DNA of 63,949 bases. Origin: Streptomyces sporangiiformans (GTDB lineage: Bacteria > Actinomycetota > Actinomycetes > Streptomycetales > Streptomycetaceae). The stretch's first letter is position 1; each line of letters opens with the position of its first letter. Below are positions 7,748 through 16,713 of this stretch, one piece after another. Where the stretch lies: assembly GCF_005768555.2 (NCBI RefSeq), contig NZ_VCHX02000167.1, forward strand, positions 1 to 63,949, in the 5' to 3' direction. A program made the position numbers and the translations under genes. The notes below the pieces were generated by a model. It was not told the DNA's origin. It made no database searches and was given only the letters and a program-made list of their open reading frames with translations.

Positions 7748-8482
7748 ATGAGCACCAGGAACACACACCGCGCACGGCCCGGGAGCGCACAGGCTCCTGG
7801 GCTCGCGGCGCTGGCCGGGCTGATCGCCGACGAGACTCGGGCCGCCTTTCTGCTGGTGCTGCTCGACGGACGGGCCTGGACCGCCGGCGAGCTGGCCCGG
7901 TACGCGGGGGTCGCCGCGTCGACGGCCAGCGAGCACCTGGGCAAACTCGTCGCCGGCGGGCTGCTCGCCGAGGAGCGGCAGGGACGGCACCGCTACGTAC
8001 GGCTGGCCGACGCGCAGGTCGCGCAACTGGTCGAGGATCTCGCCGCCCAGGTGTCTCCGGCCGCCGCCGAACGGCCGCGCGGCCTGCGCGAGTCCAGTGC
8101 CGGGTCCGCGATGGCGCGGGGCCGCACCTGCTACGACCACCTCGCCGGGCGGCTCGGCATCGCCGTCACCGACGCCCTGACCGGACTTGGCCTGCTGCGT
8201 CAGGACAACGGGTTCGCGCTCACGGACGACGGGCTGGCCTGGTTCGACGGCCAGGGCATCCCTCTCGTACGCACCGGGCGGCGGCCGCTCGCCCGCGCCT
8301 GCCTCGACTGGACCGAACGACGGCCGCATCTCGCGGGCGTCGCGGGCGCCGCCCTGTGCCGGCACGCCCTGGACGCGGGCTGGTGCGTACGCATCGGCTC
8401 GGAACGGGCCGTGAAGGTCACGGACCAGGGCGATCGGGCCTTCGCGGAGCTTCTGGGGATCGAGCCGGCGGCGCTTCACTGA
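7748..8482 (+). CDS. ArsR-type winged-helix regulator, long form
   Basis: 244-aa protein. The N-terminal 95 residues are an ArsR-like winged helix (AGELARYAGVAASTASEHLG and the wing ERQGRHRYVRL). The rest is an uncharacterised C-terminal domain seen in actinobacterial homologues, with Cys residues (RTCYDH, ARACLDW, ALCRHA) that could bind ligand or metal. ATG 7748 follows a -10-like CATGCT by 6 nt and may be leaderless. It lies just upstream of an EamA exporter on the same strand, 118 bp away, a usual regulator-exporter pairing. Confidence 0.88.
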   Translation: MSTRNTHRARPGSAQAPGLAALAGLIADETRAAFLLVLLDGRAWTAGELARYAGVAASTASEHLGKLVAGGLLAEERQGRHRYVRLADAQVAQLVEDLAAQVSPAAAERPRGLRESSAGSAMARGRTCYDHLAGRLGIAVTDALTGLGLLRQDNGFALTDDGLAWFDGQGIPLVRTGRRPLARACLDWTERRPHLAGVAGAALCRHALDAGWCVRIGSERAVKVTDQGDRAFAELLGIEPAALH

Positions 8483-8600
8483 GCCGGCGAGCCTCCGCCC
8501 AGGCGCTCCACAGACCGCCTTGTCCGCAGGGGGCTCCGCTCCCAGCCCCGCGTCCGAAATCCGCGAGCCCTCACGGCCTTTCCCACCTAGCCTCTGGAGC

Positions 8601-9572
8601 GTGATGAAGTCTCCTCTGTCCTCCCGTCGTACCGACCTGCTGGCTGCCGGTGCCGCAGCGGTGACCGTCGTGTTGTGGGCCTCCGCGTTCGTGTCCATCC
8701 GGAGTGCGGGATCCGCGTACTCCCCCGGGGCGTTGGCTCTCGGGCGACTGCTGGCCGGGGCGCTCGTGCTCGGCCTGATATGCCTCCTGCGCGGGGAGGG
8801 GCTGCCGCCGCGCGCCGCCTGGCCGGGGGTCGTGGTCTCCGGGTTGCTCTGGTTCGGGCTCTACATGGTGGTGCTCAACTGGGGTGAGCAGAAGGTCGAC
8901 GCGGGAACCGCCGCCCTGGTGGTGAACGTCGGCCCCCTGGTCATGGCCCTTCTCGCGGGGTGGCTGCTCAAGGAGGGGCTGCCGCCGCGGCTGCTCGCCG
9001 GGATGGCGGTGTCGTTCGCGGGCGCGGCGGTCGTCGGTCTGTCGATGTCGGGCGAGGGCAGCGCGTCCGTACTCGGTGTCCTGCTGTGCCTGCTCGCCGC
9101 GGTGGCGTACGCGGGCGGTGTCGTCGCCCAGAAGCCGGCTCTGCGGCACGGCTCCCCGCTCCAGGTGACCACGTTCGGCTGTGCGATCGGCGCGGTGGCC
9201 TGTCTACCGTTCGCAGGTCAGCTGGTCTCCGAGGCCGGTGACGCTCCGCTGTCCGCGACCCTCAACATGCTTTACCTGGGCGTCTTTCCGACTGCCCTGG
9301 CGTTCACCACCTGGGCCTTCGCCCTGGCCCGTACGACGGCCGGGAAGATGGGCGCGACGACGTACGCGGTGCCCGCGCTGGTGGTGCTGATGTCCTGGCT
9401 GGCGCTCGACGAGGTACCGGGGTGGGTCACCCTCGTCGGCGGGCTGGTGTGCCTGGCGGGCGTCGCGGTGTCGCGGTCCCGGCCTCGGGAGCGGGCGGTC
9501 ACGACCACCGCCGTCACGGCCACGGCTGCGGCTCCGGAGGAGAGTCCGGAGCCGCAGCCCGAGCAGGCTTAG
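8601..9572 (+). CDS. EamA/DMT superfamily transporter
   Basis: About 323-aa membrane protein. Two EamA repeats give about ten hydrophobic helices (WASAFVSIRSAGSAYSPGAL near the start is typical; second repeat from about 155). It probably exports small metabolites or amino acids from the cytoplasm. GTG 8601 (next codon ATG 8604) is chosen because TAGCCT ends 7 nt upstream; the ATG, with GGAG 4 nt away, is equally possible. The C-terminal 35 residues are hydrophilic Thr/Glu/Pro. It follows the ArsR-type gene and is convergent with the next transporter. Confidence 0.92.
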   Translation: MMKSPLSSRRTDLLAAGAAAVTVVLWASAFVSIRSAGSAYSPGALALGRLLAGALVLGLICLLRGEGLPPRAAWPGVVVSGLLWFGLYMVVLNWGEQKVDAGTAALVVNVGPLVMALLAGWLLKEGLPPRLLAGMAVSFAGAAVVGLSMSGEGSASVLGVLLCLLAAVAYAGGVVAQKPALRHGSPLQVTTFGCAIGAVACLPFAGQLVSEAGDAPLSATLNMLYLGVFPTALAFTTWAFALARTTAGKMGATTYAVPALVVLMSWLALDEVPGWVTLVGGLVCLAGVAVSRSRPRERAVTTTAVTATAAAPEESPEPQPEQA

Positions 9573-9644
9573 CCGCCGCGTACAGCCGTGAGGCACAGCG
9601 GCACGACTACATCGCCGGCACAGCAGCCGTCAGTCACCTGCTGT

Positions 9645-10967
9645 TCAGCGTGAACGCGCCCTGTTCGCGAGGACCTTGATCGATGCGAGCGCGATCACGG
9701 CGAGCCCGATGATGTAGCCGGACACGGACATCGACGTGCCCGTCGCCTCCAGCAGCAGCACCATCACGAAGGGCGCGAGTCCGCCGCCGAGTACGGCCGC
9801 GATCTGGTAGCCGAGCGAGGCGCCCGTGTACCGCATCTCGGGCGTGAACAGCTCGGCGAACAGGGCGGCTTGCGGGCCGTACATGATGCTGAGGAAGCAA
9901 CTGGCGACGAACGTGCCGACAGCCAGCCACAGCAGCGAGCCGGTGTCGATCAGCAGGAACATCGGCACCGCCCACAGCGCGATCCCGGCCGCGCCGAACC
10001 CGTAGATCCGGATGCGGCCGACCCGGTCGGAGAGCGCGGCCGCCGCGGGGATCAGCACGAGCTGGGTGAGGCTCACGCAGAGCGAGACGGTGAGGACGGC
10101 GCCGCGTTCCATGTCGAGCTCGCGGGTCGTGTAGTCGAGGACGCCGGTGATGATGATGTAGAAGGTCGCGGTGTTGACGGCGAACGAGCCGCCCGCGAGG
10201 AACACCGTGCCGAGATGACCGCGCAGGACGGTACGCAGAGGTGAGTTCTTCTCCCCCTTCTCCTTCTCGGCCAGGGCCCGTTCGGCCTCGCGGAACTCCG
10301 GGGTCTCCTCGACGCGTGTGTGGATGTACCAGGCGAGTCCGAGGACGAGCAGGCCGACCAGGAACGGTACCCGCCAGCCCCAGGAGGCGAACGCGCTCTC
10401 GCTGGTGAGGGCGCCGGCGAGCAGGAAGACCGAGTTGGCGGTCACCACGCCGATGGGGACGCCGAGCTGGACCACGCTGCCGTAGACGCCGCGCTTGCCC
10501 TCGGGGGCGTACTCCGTGGCGAGGAGCATCGCGCCGCCCCACTGGGCGCCGACCGCGATGCCCTGCATCACGCGCAGTACGACGAGGAGTACGGGGGCGG
10601 CGATGCCGATCGTCGCGTACGTGGGGAGGAGGCCGATGCCCGTGGTGGCCACGCCCATCAGGACCAGGGCCAGGACCAGCATGGGCTTGCGGCCCCGTTT
10701 GTCGCCGAGTTGGCCCGCGATGACTCCGCCGAGCGGGCGGGCCAGGAAGCCGACGGCGAAGGTGGCGAACGAAGCGAGGACTCCTGCGGAGGGGCTGCCT
10801 GCGGGGAAGTACAGGTCTCCGAGGACGAGGGCCGCGGCGATACCGAAGACGAAGTAGTCGTACCACTCGACGGCGGAGGCGAGGGCGGCGGCGGTGGCCA
10901 CCTTGCGGCGGTTTCTGGTGTTTTGTCTGGTTGTGCTGTCGGGGAGAGCGGAAGGTGCGGTGTCCAT
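9645..10967 (-). CDS. MFS transporter, metabolite:H+ symporter (MHS) type
   Basis: 440-aa twelve-helix permease of the MHS branch (shikimate/alpha-ketoglutarate/ProP-like). It shows EWYDYFVFG near residue 34 and the loop 2-3 motif GQLGDKRGRKPML. These import organic acids or osmolytes with protons. ATG 10967 has GGAG 9 nt upstream. It stands alone; the 374-bp upstream gap is mostly a long inverted repeat. A substrate linked to the neighbouring dehydrogenases is possible but not shown. Confidence 0.92.
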   Translation of the reverse strand: MDTAPSALPDSTTRQNTRNRRKVATAAALASAVEWYDYFVFGIAAALVLGDLYFPAGSPSAGVLASFATFAVGFLARPLGGVIAGQLGDKRGRKPMLVLALVLMGVATTGIGLLPTYATIGIAAPVLLVVLRVMQGIAVGAQWGGAMLLATEYAPEGKRGVYGSVVQLGVPIGVVTANSVFLLAGALTSESAFASWGWRVPFLVGLLVLGLAWYIHTRVEETPEFREAERALAEKEKGEKNSPLRTVLRGHLGTVFLAGGSFAVNTATFYIIITGVLDYTTRELDMERGAVLTVSLCVSLTQLVLIPAAAALSDRVGRIRIYGFGAAGIALWAVPMFLLIDTGSLLWLAVGTFVASCFLSIMYGPQAALFAELFTPEMRYTGASLGYQIAAVLGGGLAPFVMVLLLEATGTSMSVSGYIIGLAVIALASIKVLANRARSR

Positions 10968-11084
10968 GCGTGCACACTCCGGTGGGTGCGGGGACGTTGC
11001 GGGGAACGTACTGACCGGACGGTATGTAGGTCAACGGTCGTGCGCGCACCGGTTGAGACACGCTTTGGGGTGGGTGGGTGTTTC

Positions 11085-11317
11085 TTCGCCCCCGCCGCCC
11101 CTACCCATTCCCATCCCCTGGGGCTCCGCCCCAGACCCCGCTCCTCAAACGCCGGAGGGGCTGAAGTATTCAAGCCCAGGCCGGCATCAATCAGCCCGTC
11201 TGGGGGCACCTCCCAGCGGTAGCTGGGGGAGTTTGAGGACGAGGCCGTTAAGGCCGATAGCTGGGGTCTGGGGGCGCAGCTCCCAGGGATGGGACGGGTA
11301 GGGGCGGCGGGGGCGAA
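11085..11317. repeat. Long inverted repeat of Streptomyces interspersed element
   Basis: Imperfect 54-bp arms at 11085-11138 and 11264-11317 flank about 125 bp. Left arm contains the CTGGGGC-TCC-GCCCCAG stem; the right arm has the decayed copy. The arms match the single arm at 11-69. The inner part holds further short inverted pieces (CTCCTCAAACGCC against GTTTGAGGAC). The element fills the gap between the dehydrogenase stop (11342) and the MHS transporter start. It probably ends the dehydrogenase operon transcript and isolates the transporter promoter. Confidence 0.8.
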
Positions 11318-11341
11318 AAACCTGCGGCGCCCACCGTGCCC

Positions 11342-12421
11342 CTAGAACACCACCAGCGCCCGCCCGCCCTTCCCCGCCACCATGCTGTCGAACGCCGCCG
11401 GGATCCCCTCCAGCGCGATCCGATCCGTCACCAGCGCCCCCAAGTCGAGACGCCCCGCGCGCACATGCTCGGCCAGGACCGGCAGGTCCCGTGACGGGTC
11501 GGAGTTGCCGTACACGCAGCCGGCCAGCGTGCGACCCCAGTGGAAGATCTCCAGGGCGTTGAAGGAGACCTGCTGATCCTTGCCGCCGATGCCGACGACC
11601 GTCGTGCGGCCACCGCGCCGCGTGGACTCCCAGGCCGCACGGATCGTGACGGCACGGCCCACGCACTCGACGGCCACGTCGACCCCCTGCTTGCCGGTCA
11701 GGCCACGGATCTCGCGCGCGGTGTCCTCGGAGGCGACGACGTAGTCGGTGGCGCCGACCTCGCGGGCCAGCCCTTCCTTCTCCGGGGACACATCGACCGC
11801 GACGATCTTCGAGGCGCCCGCGATCCGGGCCGCCTGCAACGTCGCGAGACCGACCCCGCCGACCCCGAACACCGCGACGGACTCCCCCGGCCGGACCTTC
11901 GCCGAGTGATGGACGGCGCCGTATCCGGTGAGCACGGCACAGCCGAGGAGGGCCGCGTCGGCCAGGGGGACGCCGTCCGGGGCGGGCAGCACGCACCCGG
12001 CGGCCACGACGGTCTCCTCGGCGAACGCCGCGACGTTCAGCCCGGGATGCAGCTCCGTGCCATCGGCACGATGCGCGTACACGTCCGCCGCGCCGGCCAG
12101 CGCGTTCGCGCACAACCACACTTCACCGAGGGAACAAGCATGGCAACTCCCGCAGGAGGGCGCCCAGTTGAGTACGACGTCGGTGCCGGGCGCGACATGC
12201 GTGACTCCCTCGCCGACGGAGACGACCGTGCCCGCTCCCTCGTGGCCGAGCACGGCCGGGACCGGCACCCTCATGGTTCCGTTGGACAGCGACAGGTCGG
12301 AGTGGCAGACCCCGGCGGCGGCCAGCCTGACACGGACCTGCCCGGGACCGGGCTCCGGCAGATCGATCTCCGTGATCTCCAGCGGAGCACCGACGGCGGG
12401 CAATACGGCAGCGCGAACCAC
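11342..12421 (-). CDS. Zn-dependent alcohol dehydrogenase
   Basis: 359-aa medium-chain dehydrogenase. GVCHSDLS (catalytic-zinc Cys), GHEGAGTV, four structural-zinc cysteines in CGSCHACSLGEVWLC, and a Rossmann GVGGVG are visible. Oxidises primary alcohols to aldehydes with NAD(P). The start is GTG 12421; its GAGGAG overlaps the TGA of the upstream aldehyde dehydrogenase (12433), so the two are translationally coupled. Readings further upstream run into that gene and are wrong. The pair would take an alcohol to a carboxylic acid. The substrate is unknown. Confidence 0.94.
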   Translation of the reverse strand: MVRAAVLPAVGAPLEITEIDLPEPGPGQVRVRLAAAGVCHSDLSLSNGTMRVPVPAVLGHEGAGTVVSVGEGVTHVAPGTDVVLNWAPSCGSCHACSLGEVWLCANALAGAADVYAHRADGTELHPGLNVAAFAEETVVAAGCVLPAPDGVPLADAALLGCAVLTGYGAVHHSAKVRPGESVAVFGVGGVGLATLQAARIAGASKIVAVDVSPEKEGLAREVGATDYVVASEDTAREIRGLTGKQGVDVAVECVGRAVTIRAAWESTRRGGRTTVVGIGGKDQQVSFNALEIFHWGRTLAGCVYGNSDPSRDLPVLAEHVRAGRLDLGALVTDRIALEGIPAAFDSMVAGKGGRALVVF

Positions 12422-12432
12422 GTACGAACTCC

Positions 12433-13824
12433 TCAGAACTGGAGGGACTTGGTCTGGAGGTACTCCGCGAGCCCGTGCGAGCCGAGCTCCCGCCCCACCC
12501 CGGACTGCTTGTAACCCCCGAACGGAGCGAGGGGGTTGAACCGTCCGCCGTTGATGTCCACCTGCCCGGTCTCCAGTTGGCGTGCGAAGGCGACCGCTTC
12601 GGCCTCGTCCCCCGCCCACACGGCGCCGGCCAGCCCGTACACCGTGCCGTTGGCGATGCGCAGGGCGTCCGCCTCGTCCTCGTACCGGATGATCGACAGG
12701 ACGGGCCCGAAGATCTCCTCCTGGGCGATCGTCATCTCCGCCGTCACATCGGCGAAAACGGTCGGGCTGACGAAGTATCCCTGCTCACGCGGGGATTCGG
12801 GACCGCCCGCGACCAGCCGGGCGCCCTCCGCGACGCCCTTCTCGATATAGCCGCGCACGCGCTGCCGCTGCCCCGCGTTGACGAGCGGGCCGATGCGGTC
12901 GGCGTACTTGGCGGCGGCGTCGGCGGCCAGCTCGACCGCCTCGTCGTACCGCGAGGTGTGCACCAGCATGCGGGTCCAGGCGCTGCAGGTCTGGCCGGAG
13001 TTGGACATCACATTGGCCACGCCGACGTTGACCGCCTTGGCGAGGTCGGCGCTCGGCAGGATGACGTTGGCGGACTTGCCGCCGAGTTCGAGGGCGACCC
13101 GCTTGACGGCCGCACCGGCGGTCGCACCGATCTGCCTGCCGACCGCCGTGGAGCCGGTGAAGGAGACCAGGTCCACCCCCGGATGCTCGGCGAGCGCCTG
13201 GCCGACGACCGGGCCGAGGCCCGTGACCAGGTTGAACACCCCGGCCGGAATCCCGGCTTCGTGCACCGCCTCGGCGAAGAGCTGGGCGGTCAGCGGAGTG
13301 TCCTCGGCGGGCTTGAGGACGATCGTGCAGCCCGCGGCCAGTGCGGGGGCGACCTTGTTGACGATCTGGTGCAGCGGATAGTTCCACGGCGTGATCGCGC
13401 CGACCACTCCGGCCGGCTCCTGGTAGACGGTCGAGTTGCCGACCTTCTCCTCGAAGGGGTACGTGGCGGCCAGTTCGGCGTACGAACCCGCGACCAGGAT
13501 CGGCAGACCCACCTGCACCTTCTGCGAGAACGGCAGCGGTGAACCGAGCTCGGCGGTGATCGTCTCGGCGATCTCGTCCTTGCGGGCGACGAGAACGTCC
13601 CGGAGAGCCGCCAGCCGGGCCCCGCGTTCGGCGGGCTCGGTCGCCGCCCAGCCCGGGAGCGCGGCACGGGCGGCACGCACGGCGGCATCGATGTCCTCCG
13701 CACTGCCCGCGGGGACCGTGGCGATGAGCTGCTCGTCGGCGGGGTTCACGACCGGGATACCGGCCTGGGTGCCGATACCGCCGCGCCACTCGCCGCCGAT
13801 GTACATGCCGTCGTGGGCCTTCAT
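12433..13824 (-). CDS. NAD(P)-dependent aldehyde dehydrogenase
   Basis: 463-aa ALDH superfamily enzyme. ITPWNYPLHQIVNK, the base motif LELGGKSANVI and the catalytic Cys in NSGQTCSAWTRM are all present. The C-terminal LAPFGGYKQSGVGRE is typical. It oxidises aldehydes to acids. GGGAGG lies 5 nt before ATG 13824. It is first gene of an operon with the alcohol dehydrogenase. A 19-bp palindrome lies in the promoter at 13861-13879, so the operon is probably repressed by a regulator not next to it. Confidence 0.95.
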   Translation of the reverse strand: MKAHDGMYIGGEWRGGIGTQAGIPVVNPADEQLIATVPAGSAEDIDAAVRAARAALPGWAATEPAERGARLAALRDVLVARKDEIAETITAELGSPLPFSQKVQVGLPILVAGSYAELAATYPFEEKVGNSTVYQEPAGVVGAITPWNYPLHQIVNKVAPALAAGCTIVLKPAEDTPLTAQLFAEAVHEAGIPAGVFNLVTGLGPVVGQALAEHPGVDLVSFTGSTAVGRQIGATAGAAVKRVALELGGKSANVILPSADLAKAVNVGVANVMSNSGQTCSAWTRMLVHTSRYDEAVELAADAAAKYADRIGPLVNAGQRQRVRGYIEKGVAEGARLVAGGPESPREQGYFVSPTVFADVTAEMTIAQEEIFGPVLSIIRYEDEADALRIANGTVYGLAGAVWAGDEAEAVAFARQLETGQVDINGGRFNPLAPFGGYKQSGVGRELGSHGLAEYLQTKSLQF

Positions 13825-13860
13825 GACTTCCTCCCTGGCTGTTCCTGTCGTCCGCCCCTC

Positions 13861-13879
13861 AAACTAGCGGCGTTAGTTT
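13861..13879. promoter_or_regulatory. Operator-like palindrome of the dehydrogenase operon
   Basis: AAACTAGCGGCGTTAGTTT, a 19-bp palindrome with a single mismatched pair and an odd centre, 37 bp before the aldehyde dehydrogenase start. It is AT-rich against its surroundings. The size fits a TetR or GntR site; no regulator gene is adjacent. Confidence 0.65.
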
Positions 13880-13934
13880 TGGTACGCCAGGGGCGGCAGA
13901 GGAGCCGAGGTTCACCAGGCGGAGGAGCCAGGTT

Positions 13935-15272
13935 TCACCACCCCAGGTCCGGCGCATGGTCCGGGGCCGGGGAGATGCGCTCCCCGTACCGGTCGAAGAC
14001 GAAGAGGTGGTCGAGGTCGACGAGCAGGGGGACCTGCATGCCCTGGCGGAGGTCGATGTCGGGGGTGGTGCGGACCACCAGATCGCCCGTGGGAGCGGGC
14101 AGTCGCTCCTCCCTGGGCTCGTACTCGTCGCCGTCCCGGTCCAGCACCACCACCGGTCCGGCCCGCAGGGAGACCGCGCGTTCCCTCAGCCGGTCGAGCA
14201 CGGTCATCCGGGTGTCCCTGCGACGGCGTACGGTCGGCTGCGGGCGGGGGGCCTCCAGCTCCGGTACGACGGCGGGCTGCGAGCCGGTGTTGAGGTGCAC
14301 CAGCACCTCGTGCCCCTGGTACTCGACGTGCTCCACCAGACCGCTGATCGGCACCTCGGCGGGTCTGGCCGCGGAGCGCGGGGCCAGGCGTACGGCCTCC
14401 GAGCGCAGGCCGACGATGACTTCGCGGCCCTGCTGCACCCGCAGCAACTGGTGGTCCAGGCAGAGGGGTTCGGGCAGCCGCAACGCCTGGCGGCCCAGGC
14501 CGATCGACATCGCTCCGTCGAGCGGCGCGCGGACGACGCCGCGCAGCAGATTGATCCGCGGGGTGCCGATGAAGGCGGCGACGAAGACGTTCGCGGGTCG
14601 TGCGTAGACCATGCGCGGGGTGTCCAGCTGCTGGAGGATGCCGCCGCGCAGCACCGCGACGCGGTCGCCCAGCGACATCGCCTCGGCCTGGTCGTGGGTG
14701 ACGTACACCGTGGTGGCGCCCACCTCCCTGGTGATCCTGGAGATCTCGGCCCGCAGGTGGTTGCGGAGCTTGGCGTCGAGATTGGACAGCGGCTCGTCCA
14801 TCAGAAAGGCGGAGGGGTGCCGGGCGATGGCACGGCCCATGGCGACGCGCTGGCGTTCGCCGCCGGAGAGCTGGTGGGGGTAGCGGCCCAGCAGGTCCTC
14901 GATGCCGAGCATCCGGGCCGTGGCGTCCACGCGCGGGGAGGGGTCCTCGCCGGGGCTCTCCATGCGCAGCGGAAAGCCGATGTTTCCGCGTGTCGTCATG
15001 GTCGGGTACAGGGCGAAGCTCTGGAAGACCATGGCCATGTTGCGCTCGCTGGGATCGAGGTCGTTGGCGTACTCGCCGTCGAGGAGCACCTCGCCCTCGG
15101 TGACCTCCTCCAGTCCGGCGATCATCCTCAACACGGTCGACTTGCCGCAGCCCGAGGGTCCGAGCAGGACGAGGAACTCGCCGGGCTTGATGTCGAGTGA
15201 CACCTTTTCCACCGCGCGGATGCCGCGCTGGTAGGACTTGCTGACCCTTTTCAGGGAGATGGCGCGTGTCAT
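13935..15272 (-). CDS. ABC transporter ATP-binding protein, UgpC/MsiK type
   Basis: 445-aa cytoplasmic ATPase. Walker A GPSGCGKST (38-46), Q-loop around 83, signature LSGGE (135-139), Walker B FLMDE (156-160), and H-loop THD (192-194) are intact. The C-terminal 200 residues are the OB-fold regulatory domain of sugar-importer ATPases, somewhat longer than in MsiK. No permease or binding-protein genes are near, so it is an orphan that may serve importers encoded elsewhere, as MsiK does. It lies upstream of the dehydrogenase operon on the same strand. Inverted arms AACGGACCG/CGGTCCGTT (15338-15346, 15382-15390) lie in its promoter region. Confidence 0.92.
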   Translation of the reverse strand: MTRAISLKRVSKSYQRGIRAVEKVSLDIKPGEFLVLLGPSGCGKSTVLRMIAGLEEVTEGEVLLDGEYANDLDPSERNMAMVFQSFALYPTMTTRGNIGFPLRMESPGEDPSPRVDATARMLGIEDLLGRYPHQLSGGERQRVAMGRAIARHPSAFLMDEPLSNLDAKLRNHLRAEISRITREVGATTVYVTHDQAEAMSLGDRVAVLRGGILQQLDTPRMVYARPANVFVAAFIGTPRINLLRGVVRAPLDGAMSIGLGRQALRLPEPLCLDHQLLRVQQGREVIVGLRSEAVRLAPRSAARPAEVPISGLVEHVEYQGHEVLVHLNTGSQPAVVPELEAPRPQPTVRRRRDTRMTVLDRLRERAVSLRAGPVVVLDRDGDEYEPREERLPAPTGDLVVRTTPDIDLRQGMQVPLLVDLDHLFVFDRYGERISPAPDHAPDLGW

Positions 15273-15451
15273 TGCGTGGTTCCCCCGGGACTTCCGGTGT
15301 GCGTGCGCGGGAAAAAGTCGTGGGGGTCACGGAAACTAACGGACCGCACGGGCGCGGGGAAGACCATCCGAAGGATTGGTACGGTCCGTTTATGGAGTAC
15401 CCGGAAGAGGATTCTCCGCTTCAACTCGGCGCACGCCAGCTGTGCGCGGGA

Positions 15452-16678
15452 TCAGTGCCGCTCGTGCTCCGGCGCGGACGTCGCATGCTCCGTCTTCCGC
15501 GTCCGCGCGCCCCCCGTACGATGCGGCCGCAGCCCCAGCCCCGAGGCGATCAGCAGCAGTGCGCCCAGCATCACGAACGGGGCGGCCGTGCCCGCGACTC
15601 CGGCGATCAGGCCCGCGGCCGCCGGTGCCGCGGCCTGGCCCAGCCGGTTGCCGGTCAGACGCAGCGCCAGGGCCGTTGAGCGGGCGTCCTCCGGGGCGGC
15701 CTGGACCACCGTCGTCATCGACAGGGGCTGGCCGACACCCAGGCAGAAGCCGAGGGCCGCGAGCATCACGGCCAGCGCCCAGACCGGGACCGGCAGCGCG
15801 ATGCCCGCGCACAGGACGGCCGCCAGCAGACAGGTCGTGGTGAGCAGCGCGGCCCGGCCCAGCAGCCGCAGCATCGGCGTCATCACCAGACGGCACGCGA
15901 TGGTCGCCGCCGCGCGCAGGCTCAGCAGCAGGCCGATCACGGACGGCGCGATGCCCCGGTGCTCGCCGACCACCGGAAGGTACGCGGTGAGGATGTCCGT
16001 CGCCGAGAGGACGGCGAGGCTGATGAAGATGCCCGCGGGGACGCCCCGGCTGCGCAGGATGCGGTGCACGGGGGCGCGTTCACCCTGGCGGGTACGGGAC
16101 GTGGCCGGCGCGCGGTGCTCGATGCGCCACAGCGAGGTGAACGAGACCGCGGCGCCCGCGCCGGCGACGAGCAGCGCGAGCGCGCTCGTGCCGGCCATGT
16201 CGGGGCCGCCGATCAGGGCGCCCGCGGCGATCGGGCCGACCAGCTGACCGAGGGACGCGCCGATGGTGAAGTGGCCGAAGTTGCGGTCCTGTTCGTGCGG
16301 CTCGGACTGGCGGGCCACGATCGACTGGGCGCCGATCACGAAACAGAGGTGCCCGAGGCCCATCACCCCACTCCAGGCCGCCATCGCGAGCAGGGAGTTC
16401 GCCGTACCGCTGAGGGCACAGCCACCAGCTATGAGCACGACGCCGGCCGGCAGCAGTGGAGCGCACCGGCCGTGGTCGGTCCTGCGGCCGAGCGGTACGG
16501 CGGCGAACAGCGGCAGCAGCGCGTACACGCCCGCGATGACACCGACCGCGCGCTCGTCCGCGCCCAGCGCGAGGGCCCGGTAGGAGACGGCGGGCCGGGC
16601 CATCGACACCGCCCCCTGCGCGAAGCTGAAGGCGATGACGAGGCGGAGCAGCCAGCCGCGGTTTGCACCGGGCCTCAC
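15452..16678 (-). CDS. MFS transporter
   Basis: 408-aa permease with about twelve hydrophobic helices and a weak loop 2-3 motif (LGRRTDHGRC), in the style of drug or metabolite exporters. The start is GTG 16678: GGAGGAA (16685-16691) lies 6 nt away. The TTG at 16693 overlaps that ribosome site and is rejected. Only 35 nt separate it from the upstream citrate-type carrier, so both probably share one mRNA. Substrate unknown. Confidence 0.9.
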   Translation of the reverse strand: MRPGANRGWLLRLVIAFSFAQGAVSMARPAVSYRALALGADERAVGVIAGVYALLPLFAAVPLGRRTDHGRCAPLLPAGVVLIAGGCALSGTANSLLAMAAWSGVMGLGHLCFVIGAQSIVARQSEPHEQDRNFGHFTIGASLGQLVGPIAAGALIGGPDMAGTSALALLVAGAGAAVSFTSLWRIEHRAPATSRTRQGERAPVHRILRSRGVPAGIFISLAVLSATDILTAYLPVVGEHRGIAPSVIGLLLSLRAAATIACRLVMTPMLRLLGRAALLTTTCLLAAVLCAGIALPVPVWALAVMLAALGFCLGVGQPLSMTTVVQAAPEDARSTALALRLTGNRLGQAAAPAAAGLIAGVAGTAAPFVMLGALLLIASGLGLRPHRTGGARTRKTEHATSAPEHERH

Positions 16679-16713
16679 GATGTGTTCCTCCAAGAAGGGT
16701 CAGGAGAACGGGG

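Noticed and set aside
12433..12619. Longer N-terminus for the alcohol dehydrogenase
   Set aside because: It would overlap the aldehyde dehydrogenase; GTG 12421 has a strong ribosome site on that gene's stop codon.
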